Source: Brevibacterium oceani | GTDB lineage: Bacteria; Actinomycetota; Actinomycetes; Actinomycetales; Brevibacteriaceae | Length of the DNA: 64,000 nucleotides | Direction of reading: 5' to 3' | NCBI RefSeq assembly: GCF_013623835.1 | Contig: NZ_JABKDE010000010.1 | Coordinates: 62,001 to 126,000 of the forward strand | Part shown: positions 29,134 to 37,108 of the stretch, piece after piece | Layout: every line of letters begins with the position of its first letter | Numbering within the stretch: position 1 is the stretch's first letter | The notes under the pieces: model-generated | Told to the model about the DNA's origin: nothing | The model's database searches: none | What the model saw: the letters and a program-made list of their open reading frames with translations, nothing else | Translations under genes and position numbers: made by a program

Positions 29134-30303
29134 TCAATAGCTGCGAGGGAGTCCGAGGACCTTTGTCCCGAGGTAGTTGAGAACCATCTCCTGGCTTACT
29201 GGCGCGATCTTCATCAAACGTACTTCCCGCAGGTACCGACCGACGTGGTACTCCTCGGAGTACCCCATTCCCCCGTGTACCTGGACTGCTCTGTCCGCGG
29301 CATCGACACCCGCTTCGGCACACAGGTACTTCGCGGTGTTCGCTTCTCGGCCACTGGGCAGACCGTTGTCATAGGTCCAGGTGGCTTTGCGGAGTGCAAG
29401 CTCGGCGGCGTCGAGCTTGGCAAGGGAATCCGCCAAGGGGAACTGCAGACCCTGATTCATTCCGATCGGCCTGTCGAAGACCACCCTCTCATTGGCGTAC
29501 GTCACTGCCTTGGCCAGGGCGGCCCGGCCGATTCCCAATGCTTCAGCGGCAATAAGCATTCGCTCGGGATTCAACCCGTCGAGGAGGTACGTGAAGCCCT
29601 TTCCCTCTTCGCCGACCCGATGGGCTTCAGGGATCACCAGACCCTCAATGACGAGTTCGTTCGAGGTCACGGCATTGCGGCCGATCTTCCGGATCGGAGT
29701 GATCTTCACACGTTCCCGATCGAGGTCGGTGAAGAAGAGCGTCAGCCCGTCTGTCGGGCGTTCGACATCTTCACGCTTAGTCGTTCTCGCCAGCAGCAGG
29801 ATCTTGTCGGATTCCATCGCTTTGGAGATCCACACCTTGCGGCCGTTGACGATGTATTCATCGCCTCGGCGCTGGGCGAAGGTCGTCACTCGTGTGGTGT
29901 CGAGTCCGGCGTCTGGCTCCGTTACGCCGAAACAGACGTGGATATTCCCTTGTGCGATCTGCGGAAGGTTGTCCTTCTTGAGTTCATCGCTGCCGTGCTT
30001 AATGACGGGGTGGAGGCCGAAAATCGTCATGTGGATCGCGCTGGCCGCATTCATCGCGCCCCCGGCTGCCGCGACGGCTTCGAGAAGCAGAGTCGCCTCG
30101 GTGATTCCCAGGCCGTGCCCGCCGAACTCCGTGGGCGTCGTCAGGCCCAGCCACCCTTTCTGCGCGAGGAGATCATAGAACTCGATCGGGAACTCGTGGT
30201 CGGCATCCTTCGCCGCCCAGTATTCGTCGCCGAAATGACGGACTATCTCCTCGGCAGCCTCTCGAATCATGAGCTGGTCCTCGGTCAGCGCGAAATCCGT
30301 CAT
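29134..30303 (-). CDS. Acyl-CoA dehydrogenase
   Basis: This is an FAD enzyme forming a 2,3-double bond in an acyl-CoA, passing electrons to ETF. All family blocks are visible: LTEDQLMIREAAEEI, CFGVTEPDAGLD, KVWISKA, NPERMLIAAEALGIG, and QVHGGMGYSEEYHVGRYLRE. Length is 389 residues from the ATG at 30303, preceded by AAGGAG; a TTG 21 bases upstream is less likely. It is divergent from a FadR-type regulator. The neighbouring CoA-transferases and transporters suggest a carboxylic-acid pathway; crotonobetainyl-type, short-chain or branched substrates are all possible. Confidence 0.92.
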   Translation of the reverse strand: MTDFALTEDQLMIREAAEEIVRHFGDEYWAAKDADHEFPIEFYDLLAQKGWLGLTTPTEFGGHGLGITEATLLLEAVAAAGGAMNAASAIHMTIFGLHPVIKHGSDELKKDNLPQIAQGNIHVCFGVTEPDAGLDTTRVTTFAQRRGDEYIVNGRKVWISKAMESDKILLLARTTKREDVERPTDGLTLFFTDLDRERVKITPIRKIGRNAVTSNELVIEGLVIPEAHRVGEEGKGFTYLLDGLNPERMLIAAEALGIGRAALAKAVTYANERVVFDRPIGMNQGLQFPLADSLAKLDAAELALRKATWTYDNGLPSGREANTAKYLCAEAGVDAADRAVQVHGGMGYSEEYHVGRYLREVRLMKIAPVSQEMVLNYLGTKVLGLPRSY

Positions 30304-30328
30304 ACTCGTCTCCTTCGAACGCAATTAA

Positions 30329-30339
30329 TGGTAATACCA
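30329..30339. promoter_or_regulatory. Candidate FadR/GntR operator
   Basis: TGGTAATACCA is an inverted repeat matching the TGGTNNNACCA pattern bound by FadR-subfamily GntR regulators. It sits in the 81-base gap between the divergent acyl-CoA dehydrogenase gene and the GntR gene, next to AT-rich promoter-like DNA. Confidence 0.75.
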
Positions 30340-30384
30340 ATATAGAATGTATCGTACGTCATCGCCTAGCGCCAGGGGAGCTCA

Positions 30385-31083
30385 TTGGACACCACCGAGA
30401 CCGCCCGTTTCGTCACTGCAGTGCGCTCGAGGATTCTTGCCGGTGAGCTCTCGGACGGATCCCGACTCGAGTCCGAGCGCGAACTTGCCCAGCGCCACGG
30501 GTTGAGTCGGACCACCATCCGGGCCGGACTACAGGCCTTGGAAGCCTCTGGGCTTATCTCGCGTCGAGTTGGTCGAGCGGGAGGCAGCTTCGTGTCGATG
30601 CCGACTGAGGAAGCGGTGGCCAGTTCGCTGAGACTGGTCGTCGGGGCCGGGGGGATCTCCGGGCCGGACCTTATGGAGACTCGCCTGGCCATCGAACCAA
30701 TGTGCGCCGAACTGGCCGCTGATCGCATGGGAGAGGGCGGTCTCGTAGAACTCTCGGATATCCAGTCCGAAATGGTCTCCTCGATGCGCGGCGTTGGCAA
30801 TCCGGTTGACCGTAAGCGCTTCTTAGCGGCGAACGCACGATTTCATCTCAGAATCGCCTACGGCAGCGGCAATGCCGCTCTGGCGGCGATTCTCAGTGGC
30901 CTCATCGATCCCATCGAGGCGCTCACGGACGACCCGGAGACCCTGGGTGAGACGCAGCTGCGTGAACTGGTTCGGGCGCACGAGGTGGTCCTCTCCGCAC
31001 TCCAGGACCGGAATGGCCCTCGGGCTGGAGAGGTGATGCGCAGGCATCTGCGGGCGCATCTGGCGCTTACCGGCGTCTGTTGA
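30385..31083 (+). CDS. FadR/GntR family transcriptional regulator
   Basis: The N-terminal winged helix (LAQRHGLSRTTIRAGLQALEASGLI) is followed by an all-helical FCD ligand domain with the metal-binding pattern ARFHLRIAYGSGN and a C-terminal RRHLRAHL His. It is 232 residues. The TTG start is supported by GGGGAG 6 bases upstream. By position it should control the divergent acyl-CoA dehydrogenase and possibly the TRAP operon downstream, with an acyl-CoA or organic acid as effector. Confidence 0.9.
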   Translation: MDTTETARFVTAVRSRILAGELSDGSRLESERELAQRHGLSRTTIRAGLQALEASGLISRRVGRAGGSFVSMPTEEAVASSLRLVVGAGGISGPDLMETRLAIEPMCAELAADRMGEGGLVELSDIQSEMVSSMRGVGNPVDRKRFLAANARFHLRIAYGSGNAALAAILSGLIDPIEALTDDPETLGETQLRELVRAHEVVLSALQDRNGPRAGEVMRRHLRAHLALTGVC

Positions 31084-31188
31084 GTCGCGATACCCGCTGA
31101 CAGTGCGTCCGCGCAGGGCCCTGAGTGCGGGGCCGTTGCTTTCGGTGCACACCTGTGCCTGTTGCCTGCGCGACGCGACTCGGGGGTA

Positions 31189-31216
31189 TTGACACACCTC
31201 GACCCTCCGCTAGACT
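31189..31216 (+). promoter_or_regulatory. Promoter of the TRAP transporter operon
   Basis: A consensus -35 TTGACA (31189-31194) is followed after 16 bases by TAGACT (31211-31216). The predicted transcript begins near 31223, with a leader of about 40 bases containing GGAGG before the ATG at 31262. Confidence 0.7.
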
Positions 31217-31261
31217 ATTCGTGTTTACGTACAATCATTCGCATATACCAATGGAGGTGTA

Positions 31262-32329
31262 ATGCCTGTACGCCCTGGCCGCTTGGCCGCATCGATGACA
31301 TCTGTCGCGCTCGCGTTGACCCTGCTCGGACTGTCAGCGTGTTCGGCCACACCCGATGGCGGCGGCGATCAGCTGAGCCTGGCTGACAGCTACGCGCCGA
31401 CCCACATCTTCGCCGAATCGGGTGTGAAGGTGTTCATGGACGAACTCTCTGAGACATCCGGCGATTCTGTGTCCTTCGACTACTATCCTGCCGGTCAGAT
31501 GGGAACCCCTCGGGATCTGGTTTCGCTCAACCGTTCCGGAGTGCTCGACATCACCCCGGCGTCTCCCGCGTATCTGGCCGACCAGCTTCCGTTGTCCAGC
31601 GTGTCCGATCTGCCCGGTATGGTCGAAGACTCCTGCACCGGTGCACGGGCACTGTTCGACATGATGTCGCCCGGCGGGATCCTCTATGAGCAGGAGTACG
31701 AACCTCGCGGGCTGCGGCCGCTGTGGGTCTCAGTGCTGCCCAGCTACGAGATCCTCACCGTCAGCCGTACGATCAACTCGCCTGAGGATCTGCACGGACT
31801 CAACATCAGGACCTCGGGCGGGGCACTCGATGCCACGCTCGATGCCCTGGGTGCCGCGGCAGTGAGCATGCCGGCCTCCGACGCCTATGAAGCGCTGTCG
31901 CGCAAGACCGTTGACGGTGTCGCCTTCCCCTTCATCAGTGTGCTGCCCTACAAGCTGCAGGAGGTGCTCGGCCACTCGACGACGGGTCTGAATATCGGCG
32001 CCTTCGCGATCCCCTATGTGATCAGTGAGGACACATGGGATGGCCTGAGTCCGCAGATTCAGAACAGGATCGAACGAGCTGGCAAGGATGCTCAGAAGAG
32101 CCTCTGCGCGGCCGTGAACACCGACACTCCCGCAGCGATCGACACCATCGAGAAAAGCGGAGTCGTATTCAACACTCCCGATGCTGAGGGAAAGGCCGAG
32201 TTCGACGAGAAGCTGGGCCCGGTCCGGAAGCAGTGGGCGAAGAACATGGATTCGATCGGGAAGCCGGGCACCGAGGTCCTCCGCACCTACGAGGACAACC
32301 TGGCGCGATACGAAGGAGTATCGAAATGA
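31262..32329 (+). CDS. TRAP transporter solute-binding lipoprotein (DctP/TAXI-type fold)
   Basis: This extracytoplasmic receptor captures an organic acid for the TRAP permease. A lipobox (LLGLSAC, Cys27) anchors it to the membrane. DctP features are visible: LADSYAPTHIFAESG, FDYYPAGQMGTPRDL and the LHGLNIRTSGG strand. At 355 residues it is of normal size. It is the first gene of an operon with both permease subunits and a CoA-transferase; its stop overlaps the next start (ATGA). The ligand is probably a carboxylate that is then activated to its CoA ester. Confidence 0.92.
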   Translation: MPVRPGRLAASMTSVALALTLLGLSACSATPDGGGDQLSLADSYAPTHIFAESGVKVFMDELSETSGDSVSFDYYPAGQMGTPRDLVSLNRSGVLDITPASPAYLADQLPLSSVSDLPGMVEDSCTGARALFDMMSPGGILYEQEYEPRGLRPLWVSVLPSYEILTVSRTINSPEDLHGLNIRTSGGALDATLDALGAAAVSMPASDAYEALSRKTVDGVAFPFISVLPYKLQEVLGHSTTGLNIGAFAIPYVISEDTWDGLSPQIQNRIERAGKDAQKSLCAAVNTDTPAAIDTIEKSGVVFNTPDAEGKAEFDEKLGPVRKQWAKNMDSIGKPGTEVLRTYEDNLARYEGVSK

Positions 32330-32919
32330 GCGGATCCTCCCGCAGGCCTGAGAACGCTCTCATCATCGGAATCAAACGCGCAAGCGTGACTCTGGCAGGA
32401 GCGGCGGTCGTCGCCATGGCCGTGATCATGCTCGCCGAGGCGGTCATGCGCTATGTCTTCACCGATCCTCTGGGGTGGAACATCAGCGCGGTCGAGCGGA
32501 TCCTCATGCCGATGTCCGTCTTCCTCGCCCTGCCCTGGCTGTACGTGACCGCGGGGCATGTGAGCGCCGAGATCGTCTACGACCGGCTGCCGGCCCCCTG
32601 GCAGATGACCTCCCGTATCATCGGACATCTCCTCCTGCTCGTCACCGCCGCCGCGCTGGTGTGGGGAGGCATGGTCACCGTTGTCGATTCCTTCGTCCTG
32701 GGAGACGCGCCCCCGCCCGGATCGAGCGAAGTCCCCATCCCGAGCTGGATCTGGGAACTGAGCCAGCCCGTAGGTGCCGCCGCCCTCTTCCTGGTCGCCC
32801 TTCTCGACAGCCGTCGCGCTGTGATCGAGGACGGGGCACTGGAAGACACCGAAGGGGACGAAGAGGCACTCATCGCCGCCACCGCGGAAAACATCGACGA
32901 CGGCGGTGACCAGTCATGA
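32326..32919 (+). CDS. TRAP transporter small permease subunit (DctQ type)
   Basis: This is a 197-residue protein with four membrane helices and the family signature WNISAVERILMPMSVFLALPWL near the second helix. It starts at ATG 32326, overlapping the receptor stop codon, and its end overlaps the large permease gene. The acidic C-terminal tail (EDTEGDEEAL) is cytoplasmic and unusual for the family. It joins the receptor and the large subunit in a Na+-driven importer. Confidence 0.92.
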   Translation: MSGSSRRPENALIIGIKRASVTLAGAAVVAMAVIMLAEAVMRYVFTDPLGWNISAVERILMPMSVFLALPWLYVTAGHVSAEIVYDRLPAPWQMTSRIIGHLLLLVTAAALVWGGMVTVVDSFVLGDAPPPGSSEVPIPSWIWELSQPVGAAALFLVALLDSRRAVIEDGALEDTEGDEEALIAATAENIDDGGDQS

Positions 32920-34196
32920 TCGCAGCGTTCGTGAGCATCATCCTGCTCGTCCTCATCCTCATCCGAGTTCCGATCCCCTTCGCCATCCTCGGAGCAGCAG
33001 GCACCGGCCTCCTGTGGGTCGGCGGCCTCCGCAATCTCATCGGAGTCGTCGAAGTCATTCCGATGAACTCGATCGGCAGCAACTCCCTGGCAGCGATCCC
33101 GCTGTTCATCTTCATGGCCCACCTCGTGCTCAAGAGCGGCGTCCTCGCGTCACTGTTCACCTCGGCGAGCACCATCATCGGACGAGTCCGAGGCGGGACC
33201 GGCATCGCCGCGGTTCTGGCCGGGGCCGGGTTCGCGGCCGTCTCGGGGTCCTCGACAGCGGCGGCCGCCACTCTGGCTCACACGTCGACCGAGACGATGC
33301 AAAAGCAGGGATACAGCAGACAGCTCGCCAGCGGAACGGTCGCCAGCGCTGGAACCCTGGCGGCGATGATCCCGCCCTCCATCCTTCTGGTCTTCTATGC
33401 CATCACCGCTGAGACCAGTGTCGGCAAGACGCTGCTGGCCGGGGTGATTCCGGGAGTCCTCATGAGCATCGGACTGGCACTGACAGTGTGGGTGATGGGA
33501 CTTCGGGGACATGCTCCGGCGACCCCGGCAACACCGTGGACGGCGAAACTCAGGGCCGTCTCAGGCCTGCTGCCGATCATCTTCCTCTTCCTGCTCGTCG
33601 TCGGCACTGTGTTCCTCGGAATAGCCACCGCCACCGAGGCGGCCGCGCTGGGCTGTCTCGGGGGATTACTGCTCATGCTGTGGACGAGGTCCGTCACCTG
33701 GGCGAATCTGAGAGCGGCTGTGGTGGGCACTGTCTCGAGCAGTGCGATGATCCTCTCGATCGTCTTCGCCGCGCACGTCTTCGGCATCTTCCTGACGCAG
33801 ACCAGGGTGACGCCGCTCGTGATCGACTTCGTCCAGAGCCTGCCGGTGCCCGCGATCGTCATCGTGATCATCTTCGCCTTCATCTATCTCGTGCTCGGCT
33901 TCTTCATGGATCAGATGGCGATCATCGCGCTCACGGTTCCCGTCACCCTTCCGGTGGTCGAGGCACTGGGCTTCGACCCGATATGGTTCGGCGTCATCGT
34001 GATACTCCTCGCCGAGATCGGACTCATCACTCCGCCCCTGGGTCTGAATGCGTTCGTCGTGGCCCGAGCGGCGAACATTCGGGTCGAGACGGTCTTTCTC
34101 GGTTCGGTGCCGTTCATCATCGCGATGCTCATCGTGACTGCTCTGGTCTTCGTGTTCCCCGACCTTGCATTGATTATGACGTCGAGCGTGAAATGA
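32916..34196 (+). CDS. TRAP transporter large permease subunit (DctM type)
   Basis: This is the 426-residue transport subunit with about 11-12 membrane helices. Family motifs are present: LFIFMAHLVLKSG, GFAAVSGSSTAAAATLA and IIPPSILLVFY-like AMIPPSILLVFYA, plus LGFFMDQMAIIALTVPV and EIGLITPPLGLNAFV near the end. It works with the two upstream gene products. Its stop overlaps the start of the CoA-transferase gene. Confidence 0.95.
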   Translation: MIAAFVSIILLVLILIRVPIPFAILGAAGTGLLWVGGLRNLIGVVEVIPMNSIGSNSLAAIPLFIFMAHLVLKSGVLASLFTSASTIIGRVRGGTGIAAVLAGAGFAAVSGSSTAAAATLAHTSTETMQKQGYSRQLASGTVASAGTLAAMIPPSILLVFYAITAETSVGKTLLAGVIPGVLMSIGLALTVWVMGLRGHAPATPATPWTAKLRAVSGLLPIIFLFLLVVGTVFLGIATATEAAALGCLGGLLLMLWTRSVTWANLRAAVVGTVSSSAMILSIVFAAHVFGIFLTQTRVTPLVIDFVQSLPVPAIVIVIIFAFIYLVLGFFMDQMAIIALTVPVTLPVVEALGFDPIWFGVIVILLAEIGLITPPLGLNAFVVARAANIRVETVFLGSVPFIIAMLIVTALVFVFPDLALIMTSSVK

Positions 34197-35419
34197 GGAA
34201 TGAGCAAGTGAACGGAATTCCGTCATCCCCGGCTGCCCCGTCATCCCCAGCTGCCCCGGCAGCATCCGCGCCGGCACTCGCCGGCCTCCGGGTGCTCGAG
34301 CTCGGGACAGTCATCATGGCACCTTACGCGGGTAAGATCCTCGCCGATCTCGGAGCCGACGTGATCAAGGCCGAGCAGCCGGGCGGAGACATCGGACGCA
34401 GGATCGGGCTCGGGGGAGCCGAAGGGGCTAGTGTGCTGGCGATGAACCTCAACGCCAGCAAGCGCAGCATCATCGTCGATGCGGCAGCGGCGAGGGACCG
34501 TCCCGTCCTCGAGGGGCTCATCGCATGGTCGGATGTCATCATCACCAATCTCCTGCCCCGTCGACGGGCCCGCTACGGACTCGATTGGGAAACGGTGCAC
34601 CGGCTCAACCCCCGGGCGATCCTGTGCACGGCCCAGGGCTTCTCCTCCCGCTCCGATCGTGCCGACGCCCCCGCCTACGACGACATCATTCAGGCAGGTT
34701 CCGGTCTTGCCGACACCTATCGGCTGCGGGACGGCAGCCCCGCCTACTCGCCCTATGTGGTGGCGGATAAGGTGTGCGGAATGACGATGGCCCAAGCAGT
34801 TCTGGCCGCCCTCTACACCACTAGCGCCTCTGGTGAGGGGACCTGGGTCGACGTGCCCATGGTCGAGACGATGTCGGCATTCACCCTCGTCGAACATCTC
34901 GGCGGGCAGACCTATTCGCCTCCGCGCGGTGATGTCGGCTGGTCACGGGTGCTGGCCCCCGAGCATCGGCCCCACCCGGCCCTCGACGGACACATCTGCG
35001 TAATGCCCTACACAGACAGGAACTGGGCGGACTTCTGTGAGCTCATCGGCCGGCCCGACTATCTCGATCATCCTGATCTGCACAGCAACCAGGCCAGGAC
35101 TAGCAATCCTCGGATGTACGAGTCGGTGCTCGCCGACTATGCCGCTGCCAGAACCTGCGCACAGATCGAGGAAGAGTGCCGGAGATACTCGATCCCGGTG
35201 CAGAGGGTGGTGCGCATCGACGAGATTCCGGCCGACCCGTACCTCGGAGCCTCTGACATGCTCACCCGTGAGCGGCATGATACGGAGGGGGAATATCTCC
35301 ACGTGGGGTCGCCGGTGACCTTCAGCGATCACCCCAGACCCGACGTCCGCGCGACCTCCCGACTCGATGCCGATCGCGCCGAGATCCTCGAGCTTATCGG
35401 CCTCGCTCCTGCGACATGA
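34193..35419 (+). CDS. CaiB/BaiF CoA-transferase family protein
   Basis: This is a family III CoA-transferase that moves CoA from one acyl-CoA to a carboxylic acid. The start of the fold is clear (GLRVLELGTVIMAPYAGKILADLGADVIKAE), as is the YDDIIQAGSGLADTY block that includes the catalytic Asp. The N-terminus carries a Pro/Ala/Ser-rich stretch. The ATG at 34193 overlaps the permease stop; GTG 34208, with GAGGAA 7 bases upstream, is an equally good start. Being last in a TRAP operon, it probably activates the imported acid. Confidence 0.9.
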   Translation: MRNEQVNGIPSSPAAPSSPAAPAASAPALAGLRVLELGTVIMAPYAGKILADLGADVIKAEQPGGDIGRRIGLGGAEGASVLAMNLNASKRSIIVDAAAARDRPVLEGLIAWSDVIITNLLPRRRARYGLDWETVHRLNPRAILCTAQGFSSRSDRADAPAYDDIIQAGSGLADTYRLRDGSPAYSPYVVADKVCGMTMAQAVLAALYTTSASGEGTWVDVPMVETMSAFTLVEHLGGQTYSPPRGDVGWSRVLAPEHRPHPALDGHICVMPYTDRNWADFCELIGRPDYLDHPDLHSNQARTSNPRMYESVLADYAAARTCAQIEEECRRYSIPVQRVVRIDEIPADPYLGASDMLTRERHDTEGEYLHVGSPVTFSDHPRPDVRATSRLDADRAEILELIGLAPAT

Positions 35420-35483
35420 GGGGCACGGTAGTAACTGGGTGTGGCAATTGGCAAGCTCGGCCCTCCCTGGTAGAAGTAAGGGC

Positions 35484-36209
35484 ATGACCTCGACACATCG
35501 GACCGTGACGCGGATCGTGAGAATCCTCGAAGTGGTGGCCCGCTCAGGTGAGGACGCTGTCGGTCTGGCCGCGCTCGCCCGGGAGCTCGACGCTCCCAAA
35601 TCTAGTGTGCACGGGTTCGTGCGAGGGCTTTGCGCCGAAGGTTATCTGCTCGAGGGTGACGACGGCTACGTCCTTGGGCCGGGAGTCGCTCATGTTTTGG
35701 GCCCGGCGGAGAACTCGGTCGTCCTACTCATTGAGGATGTACTGGCAGAAATCTCTGCTCGGACGGGTGAAACGGTCACCGTGGCCGTAAGAGTCGGTGA
35801 CTCCGTTGTCTACGTGCATAGTCTGGAAGCGGACTACGAGGTCTGTTACGTGCCCAGGCTGAAGGTAAGGCGCCCCCTTCTACCAACTTCGTCGGGCAAG
35901 CTGTTCTTCGCGCTGTCGCCGAGGCCAGGTGACAGCGAACTGTTCGATTCCTATGACCCTTCCACACGAACCCGGCTCGAAGCCGAGCTGCTGCAGATCC
36001 GACGGTCTGGAATCGCGTACAACCGAGGCGAGACGGTTGCGGATGTCGCCGCTGTGGCGGTGGGCGTCTTCATCGACTCCATGCTCTCGGCAGCCATCAC
36101 CATCGCCGGCCCCATCACGCGGACGGAAGAGCATCTGGATCACTACGGGGCGGTTGCCCGCGGCCTCCTCGACAAATCCGGCTTCGGCAAGGAGAGTCGG
36201 CAAGGCTGA
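35484..36209 (+). CDS. IclR family transcriptional regulator
   Basis: An N-terminal helix-turn-helix (LAALARELDAPKSSVHGFVRGL) is followed by a GAF-like effector domain (LPTSSGKLFFA, and the loop GETVADVAAVAVGVF). It is 241 residues from the ATG at 35484, preceded by AAGGG. It lies 64 bases after the CoA-transferase gene on the same strand. IclR proteins usually bind aromatic or short organic acids; it may regulate the TRAP operon together with the FadR-type protein. Confidence 0.88.
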   Translation: MTSTHRTVTRIVRILEVVARSGEDAVGLAALARELDAPKSSVHGFVRGLCAEGYLLEGDDGYVLGPGVAHVLGPAENSVVLLIEDVLAEISARTGETVTVAVRVGDSVVYVHSLEADYEVCYVPRLKVRRPLLPTSSGKLFFALSPRPGDSELFDSYDPSTRTRLEAELLQIRRSGIAYNRGETVADVAAVAVGVFIDSMLSAAITIAGPITRTEEHLDHYGAVARGLLDKSGFGKESRQG

Positions 36210-36277
36210 ATGTCAAAGCGACTCATGAGCCACCGGTCGACCTCGGCGTGGAGGCGAGCGCGCCTCCCCCTCTATTG

Positions 36278-36333
36278 CTACCCGACGGCGGCCCAGATAC
36301 CTCGCGCCAGGTATCTGGGCCGCCGTCGGGTAG
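36278..36333. repeat. Intergenic palindrome, family B, copy 4
   Basis: CTACCCGACGGCGGCCCAG pairs with CTGGGCCGCCGTCGGGTAG, with ATACCT/AGGTAT inside. Compared with copies 1 and 2, T-A is replaced by C-G in the outer stem on both strands (CCTGACGG to CCCGACGG). It lies between the IclR and GntR genes. Confidence 0.9.
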
Positions 36334-36354
36334 TAATTGGGACTCCGAAAGACT

Positions 36355-36378
36355 GATGCATCTATCAATGCATGCATC
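36355..36378. promoter_or_regulatory. Candidate GntR operator with GATGCAT repeats
   Basis: GATGCATC (36355-36362) and ATGCATGCATC (36368-36378) are palindromic and lie 16-40 bases before the GntR start, where an autoregulator would be expected to bind. Protein binding is inferred only. Confidence 0.5.
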
Positions 36379-36393
36379 TGTTATCGTCGGGGT

Positions 36394-37056
36394 GTGAACG
36401 ACATGCTGACGCTCCCGTGGGACCACATCGATGACAGTTCGCCGATCGCTGCACGGATGGCCGCCTGGGCCGCCCGCGAGATCATCGAGCGCCGCTTCGA
36501 GCCCGGTACCCTGCTCACCGAGGCCGAGCTCGCCGAGGCGCTGCAGGCCAGCCGCACTCCCGCCCGAGAGGCGATGCTCCAGCTCGAACGCTGGCGCCTC
36601 GTCCGCCTGGTCCCGAAGAAGGGCGCGATCGTCACCACGGTGACCAGCGCCGAACGCCGCGACCTCCTGGCCGTGCGCGCGATGTTCGAAGTCGACGCCG
36701 TCCAGTCACTGACAACTGACGACGGACTCGAACCCGTCGCCGCCGACCTGCGCGTCCTCCTCGACCAGCAGAAGCAGGCAGTCGAGGCCGGCGATACCCT
36801 CGGCTTCGCCAGCGCCGACTACAGCTTCCACGCCCGCATCATCCGCAGCGGCGGCAACGCCGTCATCGACGAGATGCTCACGACCATGGGCCCTCGCCTC
36901 GCGCGCCTGACCTACCAGGTCATCATCGACCGCCCGAGCTCACTCGAAACCCTCTTCGATGAACACGCCGAACTCACCGACCTCGCCGAACGCGGAGATG
37001 TCGAGGCCTTCGGCCCGCTCGTCCGCCGCCACATCGACGCCACCCATTTCGCCTGA
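36394..37056 (+). CDS. GntR family transcriptional regulator (FCD domain)
   Basis: The winged helix is EAELAEALQASRTPAREAMLQLE, followed by an FCD domain with the metal-binding Asp/His set (DYSFHARIIRSGGN and the C-terminal RRHIDATH). Starting at GTG 36394 gives 220 residues; ATG 36403 is an alternative. Neither has a clear ribosome site, so a leaderless transcript is possible. The MFS permease gene follows 52 bases later and is the obvious target. Confidence 0.88.
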   Translation: MNDMLTLPWDHIDDSSPIAARMAAWAAREIIERRFEPGTLLTEAELAEALQASRTPAREAMLQLERWRLVRLVPKKGAIVTTVTSAERRDLLAVRAMFEVDAVQSLTTDDGLEPVAADLRVLLDQQKQAVEAGDTLGFASADYSFHARIIRSGGNAVIDEMLTTMGPRLARLTYQVIIDRPSSLETLFDEHAELTDLAERGDVEAFGPLVRRHIDATHFA

Positions 37057-37108
37057 CGCCGACACTGACGCACACAGAACCACGAACCGTCGACACTGAA
37101 TCGCAGCA

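Noticed and set aside
33488..35419. A 643-residue frame containing the first CoA-transferase
   Set aside because: Its first 235 residues are an alternative frame of the TRAP large permease; the transferase begins at 34193 or 34208.
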